DNA from: Rhynchopus euleeides
Lineage: Eukaryota > Euglenozoa > Diplonemea > Diplonemida > Diplonemidae
NCBI GenBank assembly: GCA_963210315.1
Contig: OY723242.1
Coordinates: forward strand, 2,232,001 to 2,296,000
Reading direction: 5' to 3'
DNA length: 64,000 bases
The translations under genes and the position numbers were made by a program. The notes under the pieces are model-generated. The model was not told the DNA's origin. It made no database searches and was given only the letters and a program-made list of their open reading frames with translations. This document shows positions 54,576-62,402 of the stretch, in pieces. How positions within the stretch are numbered: the stretch's first letter is position 1; every line of letters starts with the position of its first letter.

Positions 54576-54976
54576 CTAAAGCGATTTACTAATCGCCAAC
54601 TCGCGATCAGGCGTTTCCAGGCAGAAAACAGTGCGTGCTAGATCACGGTTTGTTACGACAGAGCGACCAGAGCAGACTTCGACGCAGGTGCTAGATCACC
54701 GCCTTTTACCACAGAGCGACCAGAGCAGACTTCGACGCAGGTGCTAGATCACCGAATTTTTTACGACAGAGCGATCAGAGCAGACTCGACGTAGGTGCTA
54801 GATCACCGCCTTTTACCACAGAGCGACCAGAGCAGACTTCGACGCAGGTGCTAGATCACCGAATTTTTTACGACAGAGCGATCAGAGCAGACTCGACGTA
54901 GGTGCTAGATCACCGCCTTTTACCACAGAGCGACCAGAGCAGACTTCGACGCAGGTGCTAGATCACCGAATTTTTT
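54576..54976 (+). repeat. R array (partial copy): 53/54-bp alternating repeats
   Basis: A header AAGCGATTTACTAATCGCCA (hairpin GCGATT/AATCGC) is followed by alternating units ACCACAGAGCGACCAGAGC ... GGTGCTAGATCACCG and ACGACAGAGCGATCAGAGC ... GTAGGTGCTAGATCACCG. It is cut at GAATTTTTT by an S repeat. The complete array is at 56437-57310. Confidence 0.9.
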
Positions 54977-55158
54977 GGTAAAACACACCCCGTGTGGTAG
55001 AGAAAATACGGCAAGAGTCTCGGTGGGTCGGAAGAGCAGATGGTTCCCGCAACAGCTCCCGGGGAGCGGCGGGTATTTCGCATAGGATGCCGGATGTGTG
55101 AACACGTTTGTGCGGTTTGCCCTGTGTTGTGTGAACATATGTGTATGTGTGTGTGGTT

Positions 55159-56291
55159 ATGAAGTTTTAAGGCGGTGTCGCCCTGCACGGGCAGTAGCAC
55201 CTCCCCTTCAGTATCGCACTCCCGAAGGATTCCCCAACACGACGTGACACCGGTTTCGACGCGTACTCTTCGTACCCCTCCCCCCGGCCGCGTCTCTTCA
55301 GCGAAGAACCGGGGATAATCGGACCAGGGCTAGCTAAACCCTGGTGGTGTCACGGGTGGGGTTGGAGAGGGAGAAAAAGGAAGAAATGAAGTTGCGAAAA
55401 AGTCAAACACTGACACGTGAAATCAATAAAAAGGGTGGTATATATCGCCCCCTTGCTGCGACGAAGACACTAAATAGTCAGGCCGCTTCAAGAGTCTTGA
55501 GGGCTTGAAGGAAGAAACAGGTTGCTGATGAGTCTCAGGAGCAGGCACCTTTTGTCCGCCCACATGACCTTCGCCCGAAGGCGAACCTCGTCCAGCTTGG
55601 CTCGATCGCCACAGAGAAGGGGATCATTCTCCGCTGTGGTGAACATCTTAAAAACCGAGGGTGCAGAGGTGGGGCAGCCCACTGGTGCGACAGCAGGCCG
55701 CCCCCGGATAGCTATAACTAGTGCATAGGAAGAATACGACGGCACACGCAACAGATGCCGAAGGCACAACGGCGGGTCACTTTTAACCACCAGAGGAGTG
55801 GCACTCCCGAGGGGTGGGGAAGGGGGGGTAGTCACAACACTTTCGAAGGAAGAAAAGGGGCAAATGGGATGTTTTGTGCAAGGTAGAAAGGAAGTCACAA
55901 CATGAGGCAGGGGGGATTGCTCATCAGGCCTGGGGGAATAGAGGGTTTGTGTGTGGTTATGAAGTTTTAAGGCGGTGTCGCCCTGCACGGGCAGTAGCAC
56001 CTCCCCTTCAGTATCGCACTCCCGAAGGATTCCCCAACACGACGTGACACCGGTTTCGACGCGTACTCTTCGTACCCCTCCCCCCGGCCGCGTCTCTTCA
56101 GCGAAGAACCGGGGATAATCGGACCAGGGCTAGCTAAACCCTGGTGGTGGAGAGGGAGAAAAGGAAGAAATGAAGTTGCGAAAAAGTCAAACACTGACAC
56201 GTGAAATCAATAAAAAGGGTGGTATATATCGCCCCCTTGCTGCGACGAAGACACTAAATAGTCAGGCCGCTTCAAGAGTCTTGAGGGCTTG
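55159..56291. mobile_element. LTR-like non-autonomous element inserted in the S repeat
   Basis: Direct repeats of about 340 bp (55159-55507 and 55953-56291; from GGTTATGAAGTTTTAAGGCG to CAAGAGTCTTGAGGGCTTG) flank about 445 bp of unrelated, non-coding DNA. The repeats are nearly identical except for a short indel (GTGTCACGGGTGGGGTTGG in the first only). The element splits the GTGTATGTGTGTGTG microsatellite of the S repeat, with part of it (TGTGTATGTGTGTG) on both sides. No proteins are encoded, so it resembles a TRIM-type element. Confidence 0.75.
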
Positions 56292-56436
56292 TGTGTATGT
56301 GTGTGTGTATGCTCCACCCAACCCGACACATTTTCTGTACTTCAGACAGGTAAGGTCACTCGACACGCGGGGGGGGGGTTTTTTGTGTGTGTTTTTTCTG
56401 CCAGCCGACATCACTAGCGCCAGCGAGAAAAAAAAA

Positions 56437-57310
56437 TAAAGCGATTTACTAATCGCCAACTCGCGATCAGGCGTTTCCAGGCAGAAAACAGTGCGTGCTA
56501 GATCACGGTTTGTTACGACAGAGCGACCAGAGCAGACTTCGACGCAGGTGCTAGATCACCGCCTTTTACCACAGAGCGACCAGAGCAGACTTCGACGCAG
56601 GTGCTAGATCACCGAATTTTTTACGACAGAGCGATCAGAGCAGACTCGACGTAGGTGCTAGATCACCGCCTTTTACCACAGAGCGACCAGAGCAGACTTC
56701 GACGCAGGTGCTAGATCACCGAATTTTTTACGACAGAGCGATCAGAGCAGACTCGACGTAGGTGCTAGATCACCGCCTTTTTACCACAGAGCGACCAGAG
56801 CAGACTTCGACGCAGGTGCTAGATCACCGAATTTTTTACGACAGAGCGATCAGAGCAGACTCGACGTAGGTGCTAGATCACCGCCTTTTACCACAGAGCG
56901 ACCAGAGCAGACTTCGACGCAGGTGCTAGATCACCGCCTTTTACCACAGAGCGACCAGAGCAGACTTCGACGCAGGTGCTAGATCACCGCCTTTTACCAC
57001 AGAGCGACCAGAGCAGATTTCGACGCAGGTGCTAGATCACCGAATTTTTTACGACAGAGCGATCAGAGCAGACTCGACGTAGGTGCTAGATCACCCCTTT
57101 TACCACAGAGCGACCAGAGCAGACTTCGACGCAGGTGCTAAATCACCGAGTTTTTTACGACAGAGCGATCAGAGCAGACTCGACGTAGGTGCTAGATCAC
57201 CGCTTTTTACCACAGAGCGACCAGAGCAGACTTCGACGCAGGTGCTAGATCACCGAATTTTTTCTACGACAGAGCGATCAGAGCAGACTCGACGCAGGTG
57301 CTAGATCACC
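56437..57310 (+). repeat. R array (complete): 5' leader array of YR retroelement 2
   Basis: It has the same header and 53/54-bp alternating units as 54576-54976, about 15 units with small losses. The last unit ends GCTAGATCACCC directly before the gag ATG. Confidence 0.92.
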
Positions 57311-57311
57311 C

Positions 57312-58427
57312 ATGTCGGACATGCACCCCCACGACATGGACTGGTTGGGGGTGCCAGTCGTGACGGGGTACGGGGATCCGGAAGTGGCAGTGGACACCTG
57401 CGTGTTCACGCCACACTGCCAGGCGGAGCACACCTCGCGGGGAAGGGGCCATTGCAGCACTTGCGGGCGGGCGGCCTGTAAGACCTGCATCCGGGCTTTC
57501 CTCCCGAAAAACGTGTCTGGGGATTTTGTGCAGGGTTTGGGGGAACCGACGTGGGTGTGCCCGATGTGCGCGATGGAGCAACATCGCGACAATCCCCCGG
57601 GGGACACTCGGGATCCCGACTCCCTGTCCCTCTCGGAGGACCCCCACGACGCGTCGCTGGGGGCGTCGGACGACGAGTCGTCGCTGAGGCAGCCGGGTGT
57701 CGACACACAGGGGGAACTGCGCGCGACGATCGCCGCTTTGGCAAAACGGGTGGACACGCTAGAGCGCGAGAAGCCCCCCCTCCTTTTGCGGATCCAGCAA
57801 CTGGAGTTTGAGACTAAAAATCTCAAAAAGCAGCTGGGGGCCACCCTGGCACCGGAGTTCTCGCCTCACACAGTGGGGACATGGCGGGACCTGGAGGTGC
57901 CCGCGATCCGGGAGAAGATCCGGGACAGATGCAGGAAGGCCTTCAGGGAAGACGCCCTGCCCGTGAACATCGAGGACGCGAAGGCGTACGAGTACGACGT
58001 CGCACAGTATCTCAGCACACTGACGAACACACTGGACCTCATCACCGACGGCGAACCCCCGAAGGAGGGCATCATCCGCATGCTGCACTCCAACATCAAC
58101 CAGCTGACAGGGATTACGCAGCTGGGGCTGTACGGCCCGAAGCACCGGAGGGAGTACGTGGCGAGGGCTGAAATCATCGCGCCAAAGGATTTCTCGGAGA
58201 CGGCCCAGCGGCGCCTGCTGAAAGGAGTGGCTGAAGAGGCAAAGAAGGAGGGGGAGCACCGCGGACGGGACGGGGACAGGAGGGACCGTGACTACCGGAA
58301 CTCACGCCAGCAGAGGTCCGTCCCGGCCCACAGCCGCGACAGGAAGCAGGCAGCACCACCTACGACTCGCGATCGTGACTGGGACAGAAAGGCGCCGGGC
58401 GGAAAGCCGGGAAAGGACCGGCAGTGA
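57312..58427 (+). CDS. YR retroelement 2 Gag-like protein with N-terminal PHD/RING-like zinc finger
   Basis: The ATG at 57312 (MSDMHPHDMDWLGVPVVTGY) directly follows the R array, and the frame ends at TGA 58427 (371 residues). The finger spans residues 30-90: CVFTPHC, HCSTCGRAACKTC, WVCPMC, with the same pattern as retroelement 1. A coiled coil (TIAALAKRVDTLEREKPPLL) and a conserved helical domain (APEFSPHTVGTWRDLEVPAI, compare LPDDFSPYAVATWRPGIW in element 1) follow, then an Arg/Asp/Lys-rich tail. It is likely the RNA-packaging protein. The stop sits in CAGTGACT, shared with the other element. Confidence 0.82.
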   Translation: MSDMHPHDMDWLGVPVVTGYGDPEVAVDTCVFTPHCQAEHTSRGRGHCSTCGRAACKTCIRAFLPKNVSGDFVQGLGEPTWVCPMCAMEQHRDNPPGDTRDPDSLSLSEDPHDASLGASDDESSLRQPGVDTQGELRATIAALAKRVDTLEREKPPLLLRIQQLEFETKNLKKQLGATLAPEFSPHTVGTWRDLEVPAIREKIRDRCRKAFREDALPVNIEDAKAYEYDVAQYLSTLTNTLDLITDGEPPKEGIIRMLHSNINQLTGITQLGLYGPKHRREYVARAEIIAPKDFSETAQRRLLKGVAEEAKKEGEHRGRDGDRRDRDYRNSRQQRSVPAHSRDRKQAAPPTTRDRDWDRKAPGGKPGKDRQ

Positions 58428-61129
58428 CTGGCCTTGAGGCCGGTCCCTCCACCTCCCGCACCGATGCAGCGGGAAGCAACAGAACCCCCCCTGACAACAA
58501 CTCAGCGAGAGAAGATTTTAAGATCGGCAAGGCAGACACTGGCGGACTGCCTCTCGGAGTCATATTGGCGCAGCATCAGGAGCTGTTACAGACGGTACCG
58601 AAGGTTCAAGGAAAACTGGGAAAAGGGGAGGGGGCGGATCTCCCACGACATGGCAATCATCCTCTGGACGGCAAAACTCCGATGCATCGACTCGAGGACA
58701 CGGAGCACAGCGCTGCAGTACACGGTCAACATCGGAGCGGCACTGAAGCGGTACGAGGGGGTGCAGCTCGGGGAGAGCCAGGAACTCATGGATTACAGAA
58801 GGGGACTCAAGAAACAGGGTGCTCTGCGGGCCCAGCAGCAGAAGCCCCCTGCGACGGCCCCGGAGGTGGAAGACATCATCGAAGCGGAGAGGCGGAGTTT
58901 AGTACAGCTGGCCATCTCAATCTGCTGGGCGGGGGCGGCGCGTCTGGCAGACGTGCGGGGTTTGTTGGCGAAGGAGGTGCGTATCCGGGCGGACGGGGTG
59001 GTGGCGGTGCAGTGGTGCAACACAAAGGGGGACCCATGGAAGCTCGGTCGTTTCACGGGTCTGGAGCTGCCACCAAAACAGCTCGGACGTCTCCGCCGCC
59101 TCCTGTCATCCACAACGAGCCCCCTGCAGTGCCTTTTCGAGGGGGTGTCTTACCACAAGGTGGCGAGGGCGGTGAAACGCATCAACCCTGCTCTGACCCC
59201 ACATTCACTACGTCGGGGAGCGATACATCATTTGGCCCTGCAGGGGACGCCGTTGGACGACATCCAAACACTGAGCAGACACGCAACAAAGGAGGCCATG
59301 TTGAGGCACTGCCCGACAGCGGCGCTGGAGCAGGTGTCACGCACGGCAGCCACGTCCCGAAAAATGCGCGGAACGGGGACACAGTGACCAATCACCTTCT
59401 GCGGGCAAAGATCCCCTCGCTGTCCTGGCTACCTAGAACGCGAAAGTACGTGAGGGACGGCAGCATTCCACCAGAGGGGTCACAGGAGCAGGTCGATGCC
59501 TCGGGTCTGCATGACGACACGTTTGGGCCTGGCCTGGACACGCTGTACGACGACTGCTTCGCAGTGAGGGTATCATCTCGGAGGGCGCGGCCCCCCGCCA
59601 CTAGATCCACACCGGCGCCGGGCACGGACTACATCGCGCCGATCTGCAGCAGTTTCTTGAACCTCGACAGGCTGCGGGAGCTGGACACCACAGGGGAGCT
59701 TGACGGCGTCCTCGACATGATCACGGACCCCGCGGCATTCTACTCGAAGTTCATCCCGGGTGCCATCAAGCGGATTAAATCACAGCCCGACGCGTGCGAC
59801 AAAGTCTCAAGACATCTGCGGACACACCTCAGCGCTTTGATCGGTTTCGAAGTCCTCGAGACCGCCCCGCAGAGTTTGGTGCTGCACGCATTCACAGTGC
59901 CAAAGAAGTCGGGGGGTTTGCGTTTCGTGCTGGATGGAAGACCACTCAACGCCCTCATGACGCACCCATTCGACATGCGCCTCCCTCCGATCACCGACGT
60001 GATAGATCAAATTACATCGCACAGCTGGGCAGCACTGGCTGATGGGAAGAGCTGGTTCTACCAGTTTCCCGTGCACCCGGAAATCCGCGAATACTTCGGG
60101 GTGAACGTGGGTGACCGTCGAGGGGATTATGTCCGCACACGTCTGAAAGCGTTGTGCATGGGGTGGTCATTCGCACCCTGCATCGCGCACCGCTCCGCCC
60201 GGGTCCTCCTGCCACAGGAAGAGGGGGCCACGTGGGTGGATAACTTCATTGTGTTGGGGGGGTCGGAGGAAGGAGTACAGAGTTCGTTTGACGCTTTCCT
60301 CCACCGGTGCGCCGAGACCAACGCTGTGATGAACCTCGATGACCCAGACTACGGGCACCCGGTGCAGCGATTCACCTCGTTCGGGATCGCGTTCGATCTG
60401 AGAAACCACCGCTACAGATCAGACGAATCATGGCTGGAGAAGTTCCTGTCGGGGACAGAGTTGAGGGCAGTTGTCGGGGGGAAGCCCGCTACACCAAGAG
60501 AGATCTTCAAAGTCGTGGGGGGTTTGGTGTGGCATGCCTACACGACGAAGGCCCACCTGTGTTTCCTCCCGTCAACCCTGACTTTCATGAAGGACATTGC
60601 AGCTGCCTCAGTCGATGACCGGGGCGCGTGGGATCGCCAGGTGGCGGTCCGACCCTCAGTGCGAGCCGAGATCAAGATGCGTACTCACCGCATGCGGGCC
60701 AACTTTTGGGTACTTCGACCGCCGACGGACGCAGTAACAGTGTGGTCTGACGCGTCATCGACGCGCTGGGGGGTTCTCATCGACACAGCCGCTCCGCTCG
60801 TGGCATACGAAGATTTCCAGGGGCCGAGTTCCGGGCACCACATATACCTGAAGGAGGCACACGCGGCGCGCCAGGCAGTACGCCTTACCGCCCTACACTA
60901 TACGAACAAGCGGGTACGTCTGATGGTCGACAACCTACCCCTCGTGCACTCAATACAGCGGGGGCATTCGTCATCGTTCGTGGCAAACGGAATACTTGCG
61001 GATCTCTTCACGGTTGCACAGGGCGCTGAGCTCTGCATCGAATGCATGTGGGTCCCAACTGATGAGCAGAAAGCAGATCAGTACACCCGGGGGTCGTCAT
61101 CAGAGCACTACGTCCGCATTCCGCCCTAG
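58424..61129 (+). CDS. YR retroelement 2 pol: reverse transcriptase - RNase H
   Basis: The frame is open from about 58379 and first reads GTG at 58424, overlapping the gag stop; it has no ATG, so frameshifting or reinitiation is likely. It ends TAG 61129. The first 320 codons overlap the recombinase and are low-complexity. The RT has FTVPKKSGGLRFVLDGRPLN, LADGKSWFYQFPV, LKALCMGWSFAPCIAHRSAR and TWVDNFIV (Asp 60239-60241, Asn 60242-60244). RNase H shows WSDASSTRWG, HIYLKEAHAARQAV, LMVDNLPLVH and WVPTDEQKADQYTRG. It has the same domain order and the same Asn in motif C as retroelement 1, though the sequences have diverged widely. Confidence 0.88.
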   Translation: MTGLEAGPSTSRTDAAGSNRTPPDNNSAREDFKIGKADTGGLPLGVILAQHQELLQTVPKVQGKLGKGEGADLPRHGNHPLDGKTPMHRLEDTEHSAAVHGQHRSGTEAVRGGAARGEPGTHGLQKGTQETGCSAGPAAEAPCDGPGGGRHHRSGEAEFSTAGHLNLLGGGGASGRRAGFVGEGGAYPGGRGGGGAVVQHKGGPMEARSFHGSGAATKTARTSPPPPVIHNEPPAVPFRGGVLPQGGEGGETHQPCSDPTFTTSGSDTSFGPAGDAVGRHPNTEQTRNKGGHVEALPDSGAGAGVTHGSHVPKNARNGDTVTNHLLRAKIPSLSWLPRTRKYVRDGSIPPEGSQEQVDASGLHDDTFGPGLDTLYDDCFAVRVSSRRARPPATRSTPAPGTDYIAPICSSFLNLDRLRELDTTGELDGVLDMITDPAAFYSKFIPGAIKRIKSQPDACDKVSRHLRTHLSALIGFEVLETAPQSLVLHAFTVPKKSGGLRFVLDGRPLNALMTHPFDMRLPPITDVIDQITSHSWAALADGKSWFYQFPVHPEIREYFGVNVGDRRGDYVRTRLKALCMGWSFAPCIAHRSARVLLPQEEGATWVDNFIVLGGSEEGVQSSFDAFLHRCAETNAVMNLDDPDYGHPVQRFTSFGIAFDLRNHRYRSDESWLEKFLSGTELRAVVGGKPATPREIFKVVGGLVWHAYTTKAHLCFLPSTLTFMKDIAAASVDDRGAWDRQVAVRPSVRAEIKMRTHRMRANFWVLRPPTDAVTVWSDASSTRWGVLIDTAAPLVAYEDFQGPSSGHHIYLKEAHAARQAVRLTALHYTNKRVRLMVDNLPLVHSIQRGHSSSFVANGILADLFTVAQGAELCIECMWVPTDEQKADQYTRGSSSEHYVRIPP
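58464..59387 (+). CDS. YR retroelement 2 tyrosine recombinase, catalytic Tyr replaced by His
   Basis: The first ATG is at 58464 (MQREATEPPLTTTQREKILR); the end is TGA 59387, 307 residues, inside the pol ORF in another frame. The helical N-domain (YWRSIRSCYRRYRRFKENW) precedes catalytic motifs GAARLADVRG (Arg), LTPHSLRRGAIHHLALQG (H-x2-R) and LSRHAT. At the Tyr position nine residues after that His the sequence is MLRHCP, i.e. CAC at 59307-59309 where element 1 has TAC. As read, strand cleavage would be lost. It is a single transition, so it may be a recent mutation or a base-call error. Confidence 0.85.
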   Translation: MQREATEPPLTTTQREKILRSARQTLADCLSESYWRSIRSCYRRYRRFKENWEKGRGRISHDMAIILWTAKLRCIDSRTRSTALQYTVNIGAALKRYEGVQLGESQELMDYRRGLKKQGALRAQQQKPPATAPEVEDIIEAERRSLVQLAISICWAGAARLADVRGLLAKEVRIRADGVVAVQWCNTKGDPWKLGRFTGLELPPKQLGRLRRLLSSTTSPLQCLFEGVSYHKVARAVKRINPALTPHSLRRGAIHHLALQGTPLDDIQTLSRHATKEAMLRHCPTAALEQVSRTAATSRKMRGTGTQ

Positions 61130-61191
61130 ACTCCACCGGCCATCTAACAAAACGCGTGGCGTCCCTTGGCCCAAGGGCCCTCAGGGTCCTA

Positions 61192-61592
61192 GGTGGAAGC
61201 GATCAATGCAAAAATCATCTGAAAGGAAGACTCGAGAGACTGCTGCTGTATTTTGGTAAAACACACCCCGTGTGGTAGAGAAAATACGGCAAGAGTCTCG
61301 GTGGGTCGGAAGAGCAGATGGTTCCCGCAACAGCTCCCGGGGAGCGGCGGGTATTTCGCATAGGATGCCGGATGTGTGAACACGTTTGTGCGGTTTGCCC
61401 TGTGTTGTGTGAACATATGTGTATGTGTGTGTGTATGCTCCACCCAACCCGACACATTTTCTGTACTTCAGACAGGTAAGGTCACTCGACACGCGGGGGG
61501 GGGGGGGGGGGGGTTTTGTTGTGTGTTTTTTCTGCCAGCCGACATCACTAGCGCCAGCGAGAAAAAAAAACGCGTGACGAGTGACGGGTTGA
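61192..61592 (+). repeat. B1 block plus S repeat (copy c): A2 region of YR retroelement 2
   Basis: The 63-bp block B begins GGTGGAAGCGATCAATGCAA and ends CTGCTGTATTTT. It is followed by S from GGTAAAACAC (61255), with a G17-18 tract, ending GCGAGAAAAAAAAACGCGTGACGA. The unit repeats after 401 bp. Confidence 0.85.
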
Positions 61593-61870
61593 GGTGGAAG
61601 CGATCAATGCAAAAATCATCTGAAAGGAAGACTCGAGAGACTGCTGCTGTATTTTGGTAAAACACACCCCGTGTGGTAGAGAAAATACGGCAAGAGTCTC
61701 GGTGGGTCGGAAGAGCAGATGGTTCCCGCAACAGCTCCCGGGGAGCGGCGGGTATTTCGCATAGGATGCCGGATGTGTGAACACGTTTGTGCGGTTTGCC
61801 CTGTGTTGTGTGAACATATGTGTATGTGTGTGTGTATGCTCCACCCAACCCGACACATTTTCTGTACTCC
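61593..61870 (+). repeat. B2 block plus truncated S repeat (copy d), right end of the 19-kb insertion
   Basis: B is repeated exactly at 61593-61655, then S runs to TTTTCTGTACTCC at 61870 and stops at AGATTTTTT (61871-61879). S positions 1 to about 215 thus occur at both ends of the 42888-61870 block. Confidence 0.8.
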
Positions 61871-61879
61871 AGATTTTTT

Positions 61880-62402
61880 GTAGAAAGCGTTCCATCAAGC
61901 GGTCGCCCTTGCTGAGCTCTCGGTCACCGTATGCCTTGCGCGCGGCATGACAGAACCACTGTGTCGTGCCGTTCGTCGACCCGGAGTAGAGCGAAGCGCG
62001 TGCGAACAGTTTGTTGCGCTCGAAACGCGAGGTAGCGGATACGCCCGCATGCACATTATCCTGCAGGTTTGTAGCGACGTCCTCATCGTCCTCATGGGTG
62101 TCGTCCCCTGTTGTCTCCTGTGTACTCTGTGTGCAAAATACAGCAGCAGTCTCTCGAGTCTTCCTTTCAGATGATTTTTGCATTGATCGCTTCCACCTGT
62201 CCAGGTCCCAGGTCACCCGCGGCCCACTGCACCGCGTGCAGTTGATGACTTCGTCGTCCTCCCGGAACCCCTCTCCCGTGAGCCGATCCCGTTGGATCTT
62301 CGGGAACAGGCCCACCCGCTGCACCACCAAGCCCTCCTTAGCGAAGAGGGCTTTGTGTGCCGCCTCCATCTGGGCGGCGGTCTTGGTGGTTTTTTTGCAC
62401 AT
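61880..62402 (-). pseudogene. hAT/DUF659-like transposase, N-terminal half
   Basis: On the minus strand ATG 62402 reads MCKKTTKTAAQMEAAHKALF, with a BED-type finger remnant (INCTRCSGPRVTWDLDRWKR) in which the usual His pair is not evident. The hAT-typical helical stretch follows (RNKLFARASLYSGSTNGTTQ; GDRLMERFLQKI). The frame is broken after KI by the S repeat; the continuation FDEDQDAVKK begins the C half at 42887. The codons for RWKRSMQKS through ETAAVF (62142-62205) are the same 63 bp as block B, in inverse orientation. Block P starts at the ATG, so the true 5' end is uncertain. Confidence 0.65.

Larger units (their letters stand above)
54977..61655 (+). mobile_element. YR retroelement 2 (VIPER-like), with insertion in its 5' repeat
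   Basis: The order is A1 (the S repeat, 54977-55158 plus 56292-56436, split by a 1.1-kb insertion), R array, gag, pol with YR inside, B1 (61192-61254), A2 (S, 61255-61592) and B2 (61593-61655). Block B begins GGTGGAAGCGATCAATGCAA, matching the start of B in retroelement 1 (GTGGAAGCGTCAACGCA). It is the same split-direct-repeat layout in the opposite orientation to retroelement 1. Confidence 0.8.
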
